Positions 18,558 to 26,005 of a stretch of DNA of 64,000 nucleotides are shown in pieces. Position numbers and translations under genes: made by a program. Each line of letters begins with the position of its first letter. Positions within the stretch are counted from its first letter, which is position 1. The notes below the pieces were generated by a model. The model saw only the letters and a program-made list of their open reading frames with translations, was not told the origin of the DNA and made no database searches. Source of the stretch: Lutibacter sp. A64 (GTDB taxonomy: Bacteria; Bacteroidota; Bacteroidia; Flavobacteriales; Flavobacteriaceae); contig NZ_CP092487.1 in the NCBI RefSeq assembly GCF_022429565.1, positions 2,622,001 through 2,686,000 on the forward strand, read 5' to 3'.

Positions 18558-18935
18558 ATGAGCGAAAACACAAATAGATATTCCGACACAGATTTAGCTG
18601 AATTTAAAGAAATTATTCTAAATAAAATTGCTTTGGCAGAAGAAGACTTAAAACTGCTAAAAAGTTCATTTAAAAACGATAGTAATAACGGAACTGATGA
18701 TACTTCTCCTACATTTAAAGCTTTTGAAGAAGGCTCTGAAACAATGTCTAAAGAAGCAAATGTACAGTTAGCTATTCGTCAAGAAAAATTTATTAGAGAT
18801 TTAAAAAACGCTTTAGTTCGTATTGAAAATAAAACTTACGGAATTTGTCGTGTAACAGGAAAACTAATTAAAAAAGAACGTTTAAAATTAGTTCCACACG
18901 CTACATTAAGCATTGAAGCTAAAAACATGCAATAA
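18558..18935 (+). CDS. TraR/DksA-family protein with degenerate zinc finger
   Basis: 125 residues. A coiled-coil N-terminal half (about 10-80) is followed by the C-terminal finger region YGICRVTGKLIKKERLKLVPHATLSIEAK (read in parts). Only one of the four zinc cysteines remains (GIC), so the fold is probably held without zinc; this loss is usual in Bacteroidota members. DksA-like proteins bind in the secondary channel of RNA polymerase and modulate initiation, often with ppGpp. It starts four bases after ileS and precedes lspA, a common gene order in Flavobacteria. Confidence 0.88.
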   Translation: MSENTNRYSDTDLAEFKEIILNKIALAEEDLKLLKSSFKNDSNNGTDDTSPTFKAFEEGSETMSKEANVQLAIRQEKFIRDLKNALVRIENKTYGICRVTGKLIKKERLKLVPHATLSIEAKNMQ

Positions 18936-18973
18936 ATTATTATTGCTATTAAAAACTTACTAAAAGTATTAAT

Positions 18974-19028
18974 ACCTATATTTCGATTTTGCTCAAAAAT
19001 TTCATTTAAGCAAAATCGAAATATAGGT
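18974..19028. terminator. Very long perfect hairpin between the dksA-like gene and lspA
   Basis: Perfect 20-bp arms (18974-18993 and 19009-19028; first arm begins ACCTATATTTCG) around a 15-base loop. The 3' flank is TGTTTAAATTTTT rather than a clean T run. It may terminate the ileS/dksA-like transcript, but stem length and lack of an immediate U tract make this less certain than other hairpins here. Confidence 0.5.
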
Positions 19029-19089
19029 TGTTTAAATTTTTACATTTTAAATAATCTCATTTTATATCATCTCGTTAAAATAAATTACA

Positions 19090-19692
19090 TTGAAAAAAGC
19101 AATTGCCCTTATAGTTATCGTATTATTGATAGATCAAATTAGTAAAATTTATATAAAAACTAATTTTATATATGGAGAAGATGTTGTAGTATTTGATTGG
19201 TTTCGCATTCATTTTATAGAAAATAATGGAATGGCTTGGGGCGCAGAATTTGGTGGTAAATCAGGTAAATTATTTTTAACAATATTTAGACTTTTTGCTA
19301 TTGCAGGTATTGGGTATTGGCTACATTCTTCAGTTAAAAAAAATGCACCTAAAGTTTTAATTATAGCAATTTCACTAATTTTTGCTGGAGCAATGGGAAA
19401 TATTATAGATTCTGTTTTTTATGGAATTATTTTTGATACTCCTGCTAATGATGTAGCTACTTTATTTGCCGAAAAACCTTACGGAAAATTATTTTATGGA
19501 AAAGTAGTAGATATGCTTTATTTCCCTATTTGGAGTGGTAATCTGCCTGAGTGGCTTCCTATTTGGGGAGGAAAACCTTTTACTTTTTTCAATGCTATTT
19601 TTAATGTAGCAGATACTGCAATTTCTACAGCTGTTGCCATCTTAATTATTTTTAATAAAAAAGCATTTCCAAAAGAAGAAATTAATGCGTAA
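19090..19692 (+). CDS. lspA: Lipoprotein signal peptidase (signal peptidase II)
   Basis: 200 residues from a TTG start at 19090; the next in-frame ATG would delete the first membrane helix, so TTG is the better start. Four membrane helices and the family motifs are present: LLIDQISK at the N-terminus, IENNGMAWG, and the catalytic aspartates Asp107 (GNIIDSVFYG) and Asp175 (FNVADTAIS). It removes signal peptides from lipidated prolipoproteins, of which this window encodes many. A loop of about 40 residues between the two Asp motifs makes it longer than the E. coli enzyme, as usual in this phylum. Its end overlaps the convergent sulfatase gene by 11 bases. Confidence 0.95.
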   Translation: MKKAIALIVIVLLIDQISKIYIKTNFIYGEDVVVFDWFRIHFIENNGMAWGAEFGGKSGKLFLTIFRLFAIAGIGYWLHSSVKKNAPKVLIIAISLIFAGAMGNIIDSVFYGIIFDTPANDVATLFAEKPYGKLFYGKVVDMLYFPIWSGNLPEWLPIWGGKPFTFFNAIFNVADTAISTAVAILIIFNKKAFPKEEINA

Positions 19693-20998
19693 TTCCTGCT
19701 AGTTTTTCAATTAATAACGTTTTAATTTCTGCATCATAATCACTTAAAGGCAACCTATTTTTATTGAGTAAGTTTATAGTTTCAAAATTATCATTTTCTA
19801 AATTATAAAGAGCTTCAGAGCCATCGCTAAACAACATATATTTATGTGTATTATTTCTAATAGTTACATTAAATTCATCTTCAGCATACGCATATTCTCT
19901 TGTTTGAGTAGTTGAATTGGATAACAATTTATAAAAACTATTACTATCATTAATTTTATCAACATTTACACCGGCAACATTAGCTATGGTTGCAAATAAA
20001 TCGGTTGTATTTATCAATGCATTTTCAGTCTCATTAATTCTCATTACATTTCTACCTGAAACTATCATAGGAACATTAATTCCACCTTGATATAAAGAGC
20101 CTTTAACCCTTTTACTATTGTAAGCTTCTGTTACTTGATTTGGAGTGCCATTATCTCCTATAAAAATAATTACTGTATTTTCTTTTTCTTCTGAAGTCAT
20201 ACTGTTTAATAACCTTCCAATTTCTTTATCCATTGCTTCTATCATTGCAAAATAATACGGAATTGGATTTGTTTCAATACTTGCTGCATCTGTGGGTAAA
20301 TCTCCTAGTGAATGTAAGCCTGTTGGAGGTAAATGAAAAGGCTCATGTGGAGTGGTATAAGCTAACCATAAAAACCAAGGTTTGGTTTGATCTTGAATCC
20401 AATTTATAGCCAAATCGGTATATTTTGTTGTGTTATATTCTGTTGAAATGGAGGTTTCTCCATTTATAGTTAAACTCCATTTATTATAATCTCTTAAACT
20501 TCCAGCTAACGAACCAGCATAATAATCAATTCCCATTTGACTTGGGTGATTACTATCTTTTGACAAATGCCATTTTCCAATTACAGCATTACTATATTCA
20601 TCATCTAAATTCTGATTTATATATTTTTGAATTGATGTTTCAGAAGTAGAAAGTTCATCATCTACTTCTAAAACATTAGTTCTAAATCCGTATTTACCTG
20701 TTAAAAGCGTTGCTCTTGTTGGTGTACACGTTGGGTTAGACCATACATTGGTAAACTTTACACCACTGCTTATCATACTTTCTATTGTTGGCATTATAGG
20801 TGTTTGATGCCCAATATTGTAACCAGATGTTACATCAAGTCCCATATCATCAGCAATTATTAAAAGAATATTGGGTTTACTATTTTCTTCTGCTGAATCT
20901 GGATTTGAATCTATAACCTCTTCAATTTCATTACTACTTGAACAAGATGTAAATAAAATAAGCTGTATTACTATAAAGTATCTAAGCAATTCTTTCAT
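19682..20998 (-). CDS. S1-family sulfatase, lipoprotein
   Basis: 438 residues with a lipoprotein signal (lipobox LFTSC, Cys19). The type I sulfatase signature is CTPTRATLLTGKYG; Cys91 is the residue converted to formylglycine, in a perfect CxPxR motif. Metal-binding Asp50 and Asp51 lie in LLIIADDMG and a further site in IFIGDNGTPN. It should hydrolyse sulfate esters on glycans in the periplasm or at the surface. It is the last of three minus-strand genes; the DUF1566 lipoprotein stop is 5 bases upstream, so they are probably co-transcribed. The anaerobic/aerobic maturase for formylglycine is not in the window. Confidence 0.93.
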   Translation of the reverse strand: MKELLRYFIVIQLILFTSCSSSNEIEEVIDSNPDSAEENSKPNILLIIADDMGLDVTSGYNIGHQTPIMPTIESMISSGVKFTNVWSNPTCTPTRATLLTGKYGFRTNVLEVDDELSTSETSIQKYINQNLDDEYSNAVIGKWHLSKDSNHPSQMGIDYYAGSLAGSLRDYNKWSLTINGETSISTEYNTTKYTDLAINWIQDQTKPWFLWLAYTTPHEPFHLPPTGLHSLGDLPTDAASIETNPIPYYFAMIEAMDKEIGRLLNSMTSEEKENTVIIFIGDNGTPNQVTEAYNSKRVKGSLYQGGINVPMIVSGRNVMRINETENALINTTDLFATIANVAGVNVDKINDSNSFYKLLSNSTTQTREYAYAEDEFNVTIRNNTHKYMLFSDGSEALYNLENDNFETINLLNKNRLPLSDYDAEIKTLLIEKLAGITH

Positions 20999-21003
20999 AA
21001 AAT

Positions 21004-22245
21004 CTAATCAATTGTTCTTACACAACGCACATAATTATATACGTAGCGAACATCTCCTTGTGGTCCAAAAAACTGTGGATAATCATCTTTATTTCCACTT
21101 TTAGGATCACTTCTTTGACAACCAGCTCCGTGTACATCCATTAAAACCCCATTCATTTCTCCTTGTCCTTCACCAAAAGCAACATAAACTCCACTAGAAT
21201 ATGGGGTTGCACCATCTAAATGACTTGTACCTGTCCAATAAAATGGATAATTACCTGGATTACCATCTGGATCTACTATTTCAGTACATTCAAAAAGCGG
21301 GTCGATGGCTGGTGAATTTGTTGTTTTGGGAGATCTTGTATAATCTACAATACTCTGTAATTCTTTTGCATTTGGCAAACGCCAGTCCGATTTATCTGCA
21401 AGAGTTAAGTTTTCGGAATAAGCTAAAGATTCTTCCCAATCTCTTGAAATTCCGTCGTCACTCTTTTGCCACATTAAACCAGTTGATAAATCACTTATGG
21501 TTCCATCTCCATTATCAATAAAGTTATTTTTCCCGTAATCAACATTTCCTCTCACCATTCTAAAATACATAGTATTGGCATTTCCTGTACCTGGTTTGTA
21601 TTTTGGATAACCTTTTATTCTTCCATCAATAAAATTTACTCCAAAAACAGTTTCAACACCATACATTGTAGTAGAAACATATTCAGTTGAAGACCAAGTT
21701 TGCGCATCAATTTCACGTTCTCCAATTGAAGTATCTCCTAGTTCTTGATTAAAATAATTTGTATCTATAAAAAGATCTATAGCTACTTCACCTTTTACTT
21801 TTCCTGAAAATAGTATTAACGAATATAATTCTTTTAAAGTTGGCACTCTCCAATCTGAATAACCGCCTAAAATTGAGTTACTTGCTTTTGAAAATGCTTC
21901 ATCAAATGTTATTTTAGAACCCATATCTTGTTCCCACATTAATCCTGTTACATTATCTGTAATAGTTCCATCATTATTATCGGTGTACGAAGGTTTGTTT
22001 CCACTATAATTTGCATCTTGCCCAAAAAAAGCATCACCCGTTGAAGGTTCTGAAATTAATGCATTATTGCTATAATAATCTGTTACACCTGTATCAACAA
22101 TAGAATAAGGTTTTTCTGGAACTGGTAATTCAATAACTTCTCCTTCATTAGATTCATTATCTATATTAGTGTCATCGTCGTTACTTCCACAAGAAATTAG
22201 AAATACAGATAATAACCCTAATAGAGTTAATTTATTTAGTTTCAT
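21004..22245 (-). CDS. Lipoprotein with two DUF1566 (Lcl C-terminal) domains
   Basis: 413 residues with a clear lipobox LISC (Cys19) and an acidic linker (GSNDDD). Two DUF1566 units are visible: about 85-215 (DGTITDNVTGLMWEQD, GGYSDWRVPTLKELYSL) and about 245-410 (DGTISDLSTGLMWQK, KSDWRLPNAKELQSI, GDVRYVYNYVRCVR). The domain is found in the C-terminus of the Legionella collagen-like adhesin and in other secreted proteins, and is probably binding rather than catalytic. It is encoded between a broken paralog and the sulfatase gene with short spacers (22 and 5 bases). A surface glycan-binding role is an inference from context only. Confidence 0.85.
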   Translation of the reverse strand: MKLNKLTLLGLLSVFLISCGSNDDDTNIDNESNEGEVIELPVPEKPYSIVDTGVTDYYSNNALISEPSTGDAFFGQDANYSGNKPSYTDNNDGTITDNVTGLMWEQDMGSKITFDEAFSKASNSILGGYSDWRVPTLKELYSLILFSGKVKGEVAIDLFIDTNYFNQELGDTSIGEREIDAQTWSSTEYVSTTMYGVETVFGVNFIDGRIKGYPKYKPGTGNANTMYFRMVRGNVDYGKNNFIDNGDGTISDLSTGLMWQKSDDGISRDWEESLAYSENLTLADKSDWRLPNAKELQSIVDYTRSPKTTNSPAIDPLFECTEIVDPDGNPGNYPFYWTGTSHLDGATPYSSGVYVAFGEGQGEMNGVLMDVHGAGCQRSDPKSGNKDDYPQFFGPQGDVRYVYNYVRCVRTID

Positions 22246-22267
22246 ATAGTTTTATTTTTAATAGTTT

Positions 22268-22978
22268 TTAATTTATTGTTCTTACACATCTTACATAATT
22301 ATAAACATACCTAACATCTCCTTGCTGACCAAAAAACGGCGGGTAATCGTTTCTATTTCCACTTTTAGGGTCGCTTCGTTGGCAACCGGCACCGTTAACA
22401 TCCATTAGTTTATTTCGCATTTTACCTTGCACTTCTCCAAAGGCTATATAGACCGCACTTCCATATGGATTTACACCATCTTTATGGGTAGTTGAGGTCC
22501 AAAAAAATAGATAATTTATATTTCCATCAGGATCTTTTATTTGTGAAGTTTCAAAAATAGGGTTTATTGCAGGTGAGTTTGTTGTTTGTAGTGAACGCAT
22601 ATAATCTACAATACTTTACAATTCTTTTGCATTAGGTAATCTCCAATCAGATTTACTACCTAGCGTTAAATTTTCTGCATAAGTTAATGATGTTGACCAA
22701 TCTCTTAAAGTACTATCATCGGTTTTTTGCCACATTAAACCAGTTGACAAATCGCTAATAGTTCCATCACCATTATTTGTGCACGAAGGTTGATTTCCCA
22801 TATAATGAGCATCTTGCCCGTAAAACTCATCATTTGGCTTAGGTTCTTTAATAATAGCACTAACGCTATAAAATTCACTAAGTCCTGTATCTACAATTGG
22901 GTATGTTTGTTTCTGCTCTTGTGACTGTAAAGAACATTGAAAAACAATTAATGCAATCAGTAAAATTCTATTTAACAT
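22268..22978 (-). pseudogene. DUF1566 secreted protein interrupted by an in-frame stop codon
   Basis: Two adjacent pieces, 22616-22978 (signal peptide plus the first half of a DUF1566 domain) and 22268-22618 (second half), lie in the same frame and are divided only by a TAA at 22616-22618. The translated junction is PNAKEL-stop-SIVDY; the intact paralog next door reads PNAKELQSIVDY with CAG for Gln. The whole 711-bp region is 237 codons with no frameshift, so a single Gln codon to stop change explains it. The downstream half is still well conserved (VNGAGCQRSDPKSGN, NYVRCVRTIN), suggesting a recent event or a base-calling error. Confidence 0.8.
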
Positions 22979-23036
22979 CTTTTTTATTTTGTTTTGCCTG
23001 AGAGTAAGACTAAAAAAACTTAAAAAGGTTTAATAA

Positions 23037-23076
23037 TAGTTTTGAAATTAAAATACTTATCGCAACCTTGCGATAA
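23037..23076 (+). promoter_or_regulatory. arsR promoter -7 element and operator palindrome
   Basis: TAGTTTTG (23037-23044) fits TAnnTTTG. Directly downstream, TTATCGCAA CC TTGCGATAA (23057-23076) is a perfect 9-bp inverted repeat with a 2-bp spacer, ending four bases before the arsR ATG. Its place over the transcription start and the adjacent ArsR-family gene make it a strong candidate for the autoregulatory operator. Confidence 0.7.
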
Positions 23077-23080
23077 ACTT

Positions 23081-23389
23081 ATGAAAAGAACAAAAGAAGA
23101 TATAGTTTACGAAGTTAAAACCGAAGAATTAGCACGATTTGCTAAAGCTTTAGGTCATCCAACACGTATTAAAATTTTAAATCATTTAGAAAGTCAAAGT
23201 TGTTGTTTTACCGGAGATTTAGTAGAAGTAATTCCGTTAGCACAATCAACTATTTCACAACATTTAAAAGAATTGAAAGATGTTGGACTGATTCAAGGAG
23301 AACTAAACCCACCAAAAATTAAATATTGTATACATCAAGAAAATTGGAAAAAAGCTAAAGAATTGTTTCGTCAATTTTTTAGTAAATAA
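23081..23389 (+). CDS. ArsR-family metal-responsive repressor
   Basis: 102 residues from the ATG at 23081. A TTG at 23042 is in frame, but it is the end of the -7 box TAGTTTTG and translation from it would run through the operator, so the ATG is chosen. The winged-helix fold is seen in FAKALGHPTRIKILNHLE and PLAQSTISQHLKELKDVGL. Candidate sensor cysteines are Cys41 and Cys42 (SQSCCFTGDL) at the position of the alpha3 metal site, plus Cys83. It likely represses its own gene and the following thioredoxin and methyltransferase genes until a thiol-reactive ion (for example As(III)) binds. The ligand is inferred. Confidence 0.9.
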   Translation: MKRTKEDIVYEVKTEELARFAKALGHPTRIKILNHLESQSCCFTGDLVEVIPLAQSTISQHLKELKDVGLIQGELNPPKIKYCIHQENWKKAKELFRQFFSK

Positions 23390-23412
23390 AACGTAACTAT
23401 TAAAATTACCAC

Positions 23413-23733
23413 ATGAAAATAATAAAAATATTAGGTACGGGATGCCCAAATTGTATAACTACAGAAAAAATAATTACTGAAGTAGTAAAAGAATTAAATA
23501 TTGATGCAGAAATTATAAAAGTAACAGATATTGTAGAAATTATGATGTATGACGTTATGCGAACACCTTCTATTGTGGTTGATGAAAAAGTAGTATTTAA
23601 AGGAAAAGTACCTTCAAAAACAACTGTAAAAGCTCTTTTAATAGACAATTTTGCTAATAATGCGTGTTGTTCTGATGAAAATATGGAGTCATCATCTTGT
23701 AGTACTAATAATGAAGATACTCCTTGCTGTTAA
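23413..23733 (+). CDS. Small thioredoxin-like protein with Cys-rich tail
   Basis: 106 residues. The first 80 form a compact redox-active-disulfide (thioredoxin-like) domain: ILGTGCPNCITTEKI gives the CPNC active site (Cys11, Cys14) and TPSIVVDEKVVFKG contains the cis-proline. The C-terminus adds about 25 residues with five more cysteines (CC at 85-86, Cys96, CC at 105-106) in an acidic, serine-rich tail that could bind soft metal ions. It starts 23 bases after arsR and precedes the methyltransferase by 19 bases, so it is the second gene of an apparent arsR operon. Role in metal or arsenic handling is inferred from that position. Confidence 0.85.
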   Translation: MKIIKILGTGCPNCITTEKIITEVVKELNIDAEIIKVTDIVEIMMYDVMRTPSIVVDEKVVFKGKVPSKTTVKALLIDNFANNACCSDENMESSSCSTNNEDTPCC

Positions 23734-23752
23734 AAATAAAAATTAGATTGAA

Positions 23753-24367
23753 ATGAAAGAATTTTGGGAAAAAAGATACGCTAACGAAACATTTGCCTAT
23801 GGCATTGAACCAAATGTATTTTTTGAAAAAATATTAGAAGAAAATCAGCTTAAAGGCTCTATTTTATTACCTGGCGAAGGCGAAGGTAGAAATGCAGTTT
23901 TTGCGGCAACAAAAGGCTTAAATGTTACTTGTTTTGATATGAGTTCTCAAGGAAAGCAAAAAGCTCTAAAATTGGCAAAACAAAATAATGTAACTATCAA
24001 TTATTTAGTTGGTGAATTTTCTGAATTACATTTTGAAGAAAACTCTTTTGATGCAATAGCTTTAATTTACGCACATTTTCCTGCAGACTTAAAAACAGCC
24101 TATCATAAAAAACTAACAAGCTATTTAAAAAAGGGCGGACTTTTAATTTTAGAAGGTTTTAGTAAAAATCAACTTAAAATCAATAAAGAAAACCAACAAT
24201 CGTTCGGACCTAAAAATATAGATATGCTTTATTCTGTTGAAAGTATTAAAAACGATTTTAAAGACTTAGAAATTCAAGTTTTAAACCAAGAGTTAATTGA
24301 TTTAGACGAAGGAATTCATCATATTGGTAAAGGAGATGTTATTCATTTTATAGGAAAGAAACACTAA
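23753..24367 (+). CDS. Class I SAM-dependent methyltransferase, TehB-like
   Basis: 204 residues. The N-terminus MKEFWEKRYANETFAYG and the SAM-binding glycine loop ILLPGEGEGRNAVFAA (about 37-52) are typical of the TehB/thiopurine-type methyltransferase group. The acidic residue after beta2 is in VTCFDMSSQG. A later motif LKKGGLLILEGFS is the beta5 region. No ArsM-type conserved cysteines are evident. Members of this group methylate soft-metal or thiol compounds, which fits the arsR neighbour, but the substrate is unproven. Confidence 0.85.
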   Translation: MKEFWEKRYANETFAYGIEPNVFFEKILEENQLKGSILLPGEGEGRNAVFAATKGLNVTCFDMSSQGKQKALKLAKQNNVTINYLVGEFSELHFEENSFDAIALIYAHFPADLKTAYHKKLTSYLKKGGLLILEGFSKNQLKINKENQQSFGPKNIDMLYSVESIKNDFKDLEIQVLNQELIDLDEGIHHIGKGDVIHFIGKKH

Positions 24368-24447
24368 ACTTGCACAACATATATTTGACTTTAACTCTAG
24401 AAATAATTTAATATAATATTCTATATATTTACAAAAAAATAATTAAA

Positions 24448-24564
24448 ATGAGTGAAAAGAAAAAGATACTACTTGCCATTGTTGTTTTTATAGTTACATT
24501 TTTAGTATTCCGTACTATTTTTTCAAACTTAGATGCTATAAAGTCATTTTTTATTGGAAACTAA
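24448..24564 (+). CDS. Small single-helix membrane peptide, 38 residues
   Basis: A 38-codon frame with A-rich sequence before the ATG (AATTAAAATG). The peptide starts with a basic MSEKKK, has one membrane helix (about residues 7-25, ILLAIVVFIVTFLVF) and a short tail DAIKSFFIGN. The composition is that of a real membrane miniprotein rather than a chance frame, and similar short proteins occur in Flavobacteria. It lies 80 bases after the methyltransferase gene and converges on the decarboxylase gene. Function unknown. Confidence 0.6.
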   Translation: MSEKKKILLAIVVFIVTFLVFRTIFSNLDAIKSFFIGN

Positions 24565-24590
24565 AAATAAAAAATGACTCTAGCTACAAG

Positions 24591-25832
24591 TTAATTAGCT
24601 TTTAAATGAAGCTTTAAAGCATCCACAAATTTTATTAGGTCATGAATTTCTACGTGATCCATCATTATAACTTTATACCATTTATTTGCACCATTATGTG
24701 TATCTGGCACTAACCCATATTTAGAAGCTATCTTCTCTGGAACAAATTCTGATTTTAGAGTTACTATATTCATATAAGGATCTCTAAAATATTCTACACC
24801 TAAAGCATCCATTTGCTCAGTAAACCATTCGGTTCTTAATAACAATGTGCTAATTTTTTCAAACCATCCGTAATATCCGTAACTAAATAAAATCATCCAA
24901 ACAGCAATAGCATTTGCTCCCGACCTACTTCCTACAATAGTTAAATCCATTCCATCTACATACTGTGCTTCTTTTGTTAACACATTTTCAATCAATCCTT
25001 TTCTACATAAAAAAACACCAGTTCCATATGGGGCTTGCAACATTTTATGCGCATCAATTGTAATAGATGAAACATGTGAATTTTCAAAATTTATAGTAGA
25101 TTCTTTATTTGTAATTGGATAAATAAAGCCTCCAAAAGCACCATCAACATGTATTTTATACGCAACCTTATATTTTTCTAAAATTTCGGCATATACATCC
25201 GGATTATCAACAGATCCAAACATAGTTGTTGCCATATTAGAAATAACCATAAAGTATTTTTTCCCTTTCGAAATTAAATCCTTTACAATGGCTTCTAATT
25301 CATCTTTTAAAATTTCTCTCGAATTAAAATCAACAGGAATACTTACGTTTTCAACACTTAACAAGTTAGACCCTTTATGAACAGAATAATGAGTATCCTC
25401 TGAAGACAAAATAACCATTTCATCTAAAGTTGCATTAAATTGCTTTTTATATAAATTTCTAAACACCCACAATGCTTGTATATTTGCTTCTGTACCACCA
25501 GTTGCAATATAGCCGTCGTATTCACCTTCTTTTGCTTTAAAAATATCTATCGCTAAAACTTGAATTATTTCACGCTCTAACTTTTGAGAACCTTTAAATG
25601 CGGGTTCCGATTTCCCTAAAGTATGACAACCAATATTATTTGGGTTTGCAACAAAAGATTTTAATAAAGGAGAATCATCTAAAAAAGAACCACTGGTATT
25701 AAACACATTTTCATCTAATCTAGAAACAGGGTAACCTAAACCCTTATTTGTTTGAAAATTTACATTAGCATTTAACGCTTTATCAATTCTTTTTATTAAT
25801 TTTTCTTTCGAATATTTCTTCCAATATTTCAT
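24591..25832 (-). CDS. PLP-dependent group II decarboxylase
   Basis: 413 residues. Fold-type I PLP enzyme of the glutamate/histidine/aromatic amino acid decarboxylase superfamily. Visible sites: TGGTEANIQA (111-120), the cofactor-stacking His148 in SEDTHYS, Asp230 in IHVDGAFGGF, and the PLP lysine Lys263 in ITIDAHKMLQAPYG. It should decarboxylate an amino acid to an amine in the cytoplasm. It resembles histidine or glutamate decarboxylase-like proteins annotated in Bacteroidota, but the substrate cannot be decided by eye. Transcribed alone, divergent from uvrC. Confidence 0.9.
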   Translation of the reverse strand: MKYWKKYSKEKLIKRIDKALNANVNFQTNKGLGYPVSRLDENVFNTSGSFLDDSPLLKSFVANPNNIGCHTLGKSEPAFKGSQKLEREIIQVLAIDIFKAKEGEYDGYIATGGTEANIQALWVFRNLYKKQFNATLDEMVILSSEDTHYSVHKGSNLLSVENVSIPVDFNSREILKDELEAIVKDLISKGKKYFMVISNMATTMFGSVDNPDVYAEILEKYKVAYKIHVDGAFGGFIYPITNKESTINFENSHVSSITIDAHKMLQAPYGTGVFLCRKGLIENVLTKEAQYVDGMDLTIVGSRSGANAIAVWMILFSYGYYGWFEKISTLLLRTEWFTEQMDALGVEYFRDPYMNIVTLKSEFVPEKIASKYGLVPDTHNGANKWYKVIMMDHVEIHDLIKFVDALKLHLKAN

Positions 25833-26005
25833 ACTAAGTCTAATTATGAATTATATAAAAAATAGACAAAATAAATCCATTTTTTTAATTTTTCTCAAAA
25901 ATATCAAATTAATTTAAATTTAAATTAAATTAATAAAGAATTTTAAGCGGAAACTAAAATCAGTGTAAAAAGTAGTACTTTTATTTTTTTAAAATTTGTA
26001 GATTT

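Noticed and set aside
22979..23036. CTGAGA motif suggestive of a TPP riboswitch
   Set aside because: Only six bases match; no P-stem or second helix partner could be found, and neighbours are not thiamine genes.
23042..23080. N-terminal extension of ArsR from TTG
   Set aside because: The TTG is the last three bases of the -7 box TAGTTTTG and the next 34 bases are operator; ATG 23081 is better.
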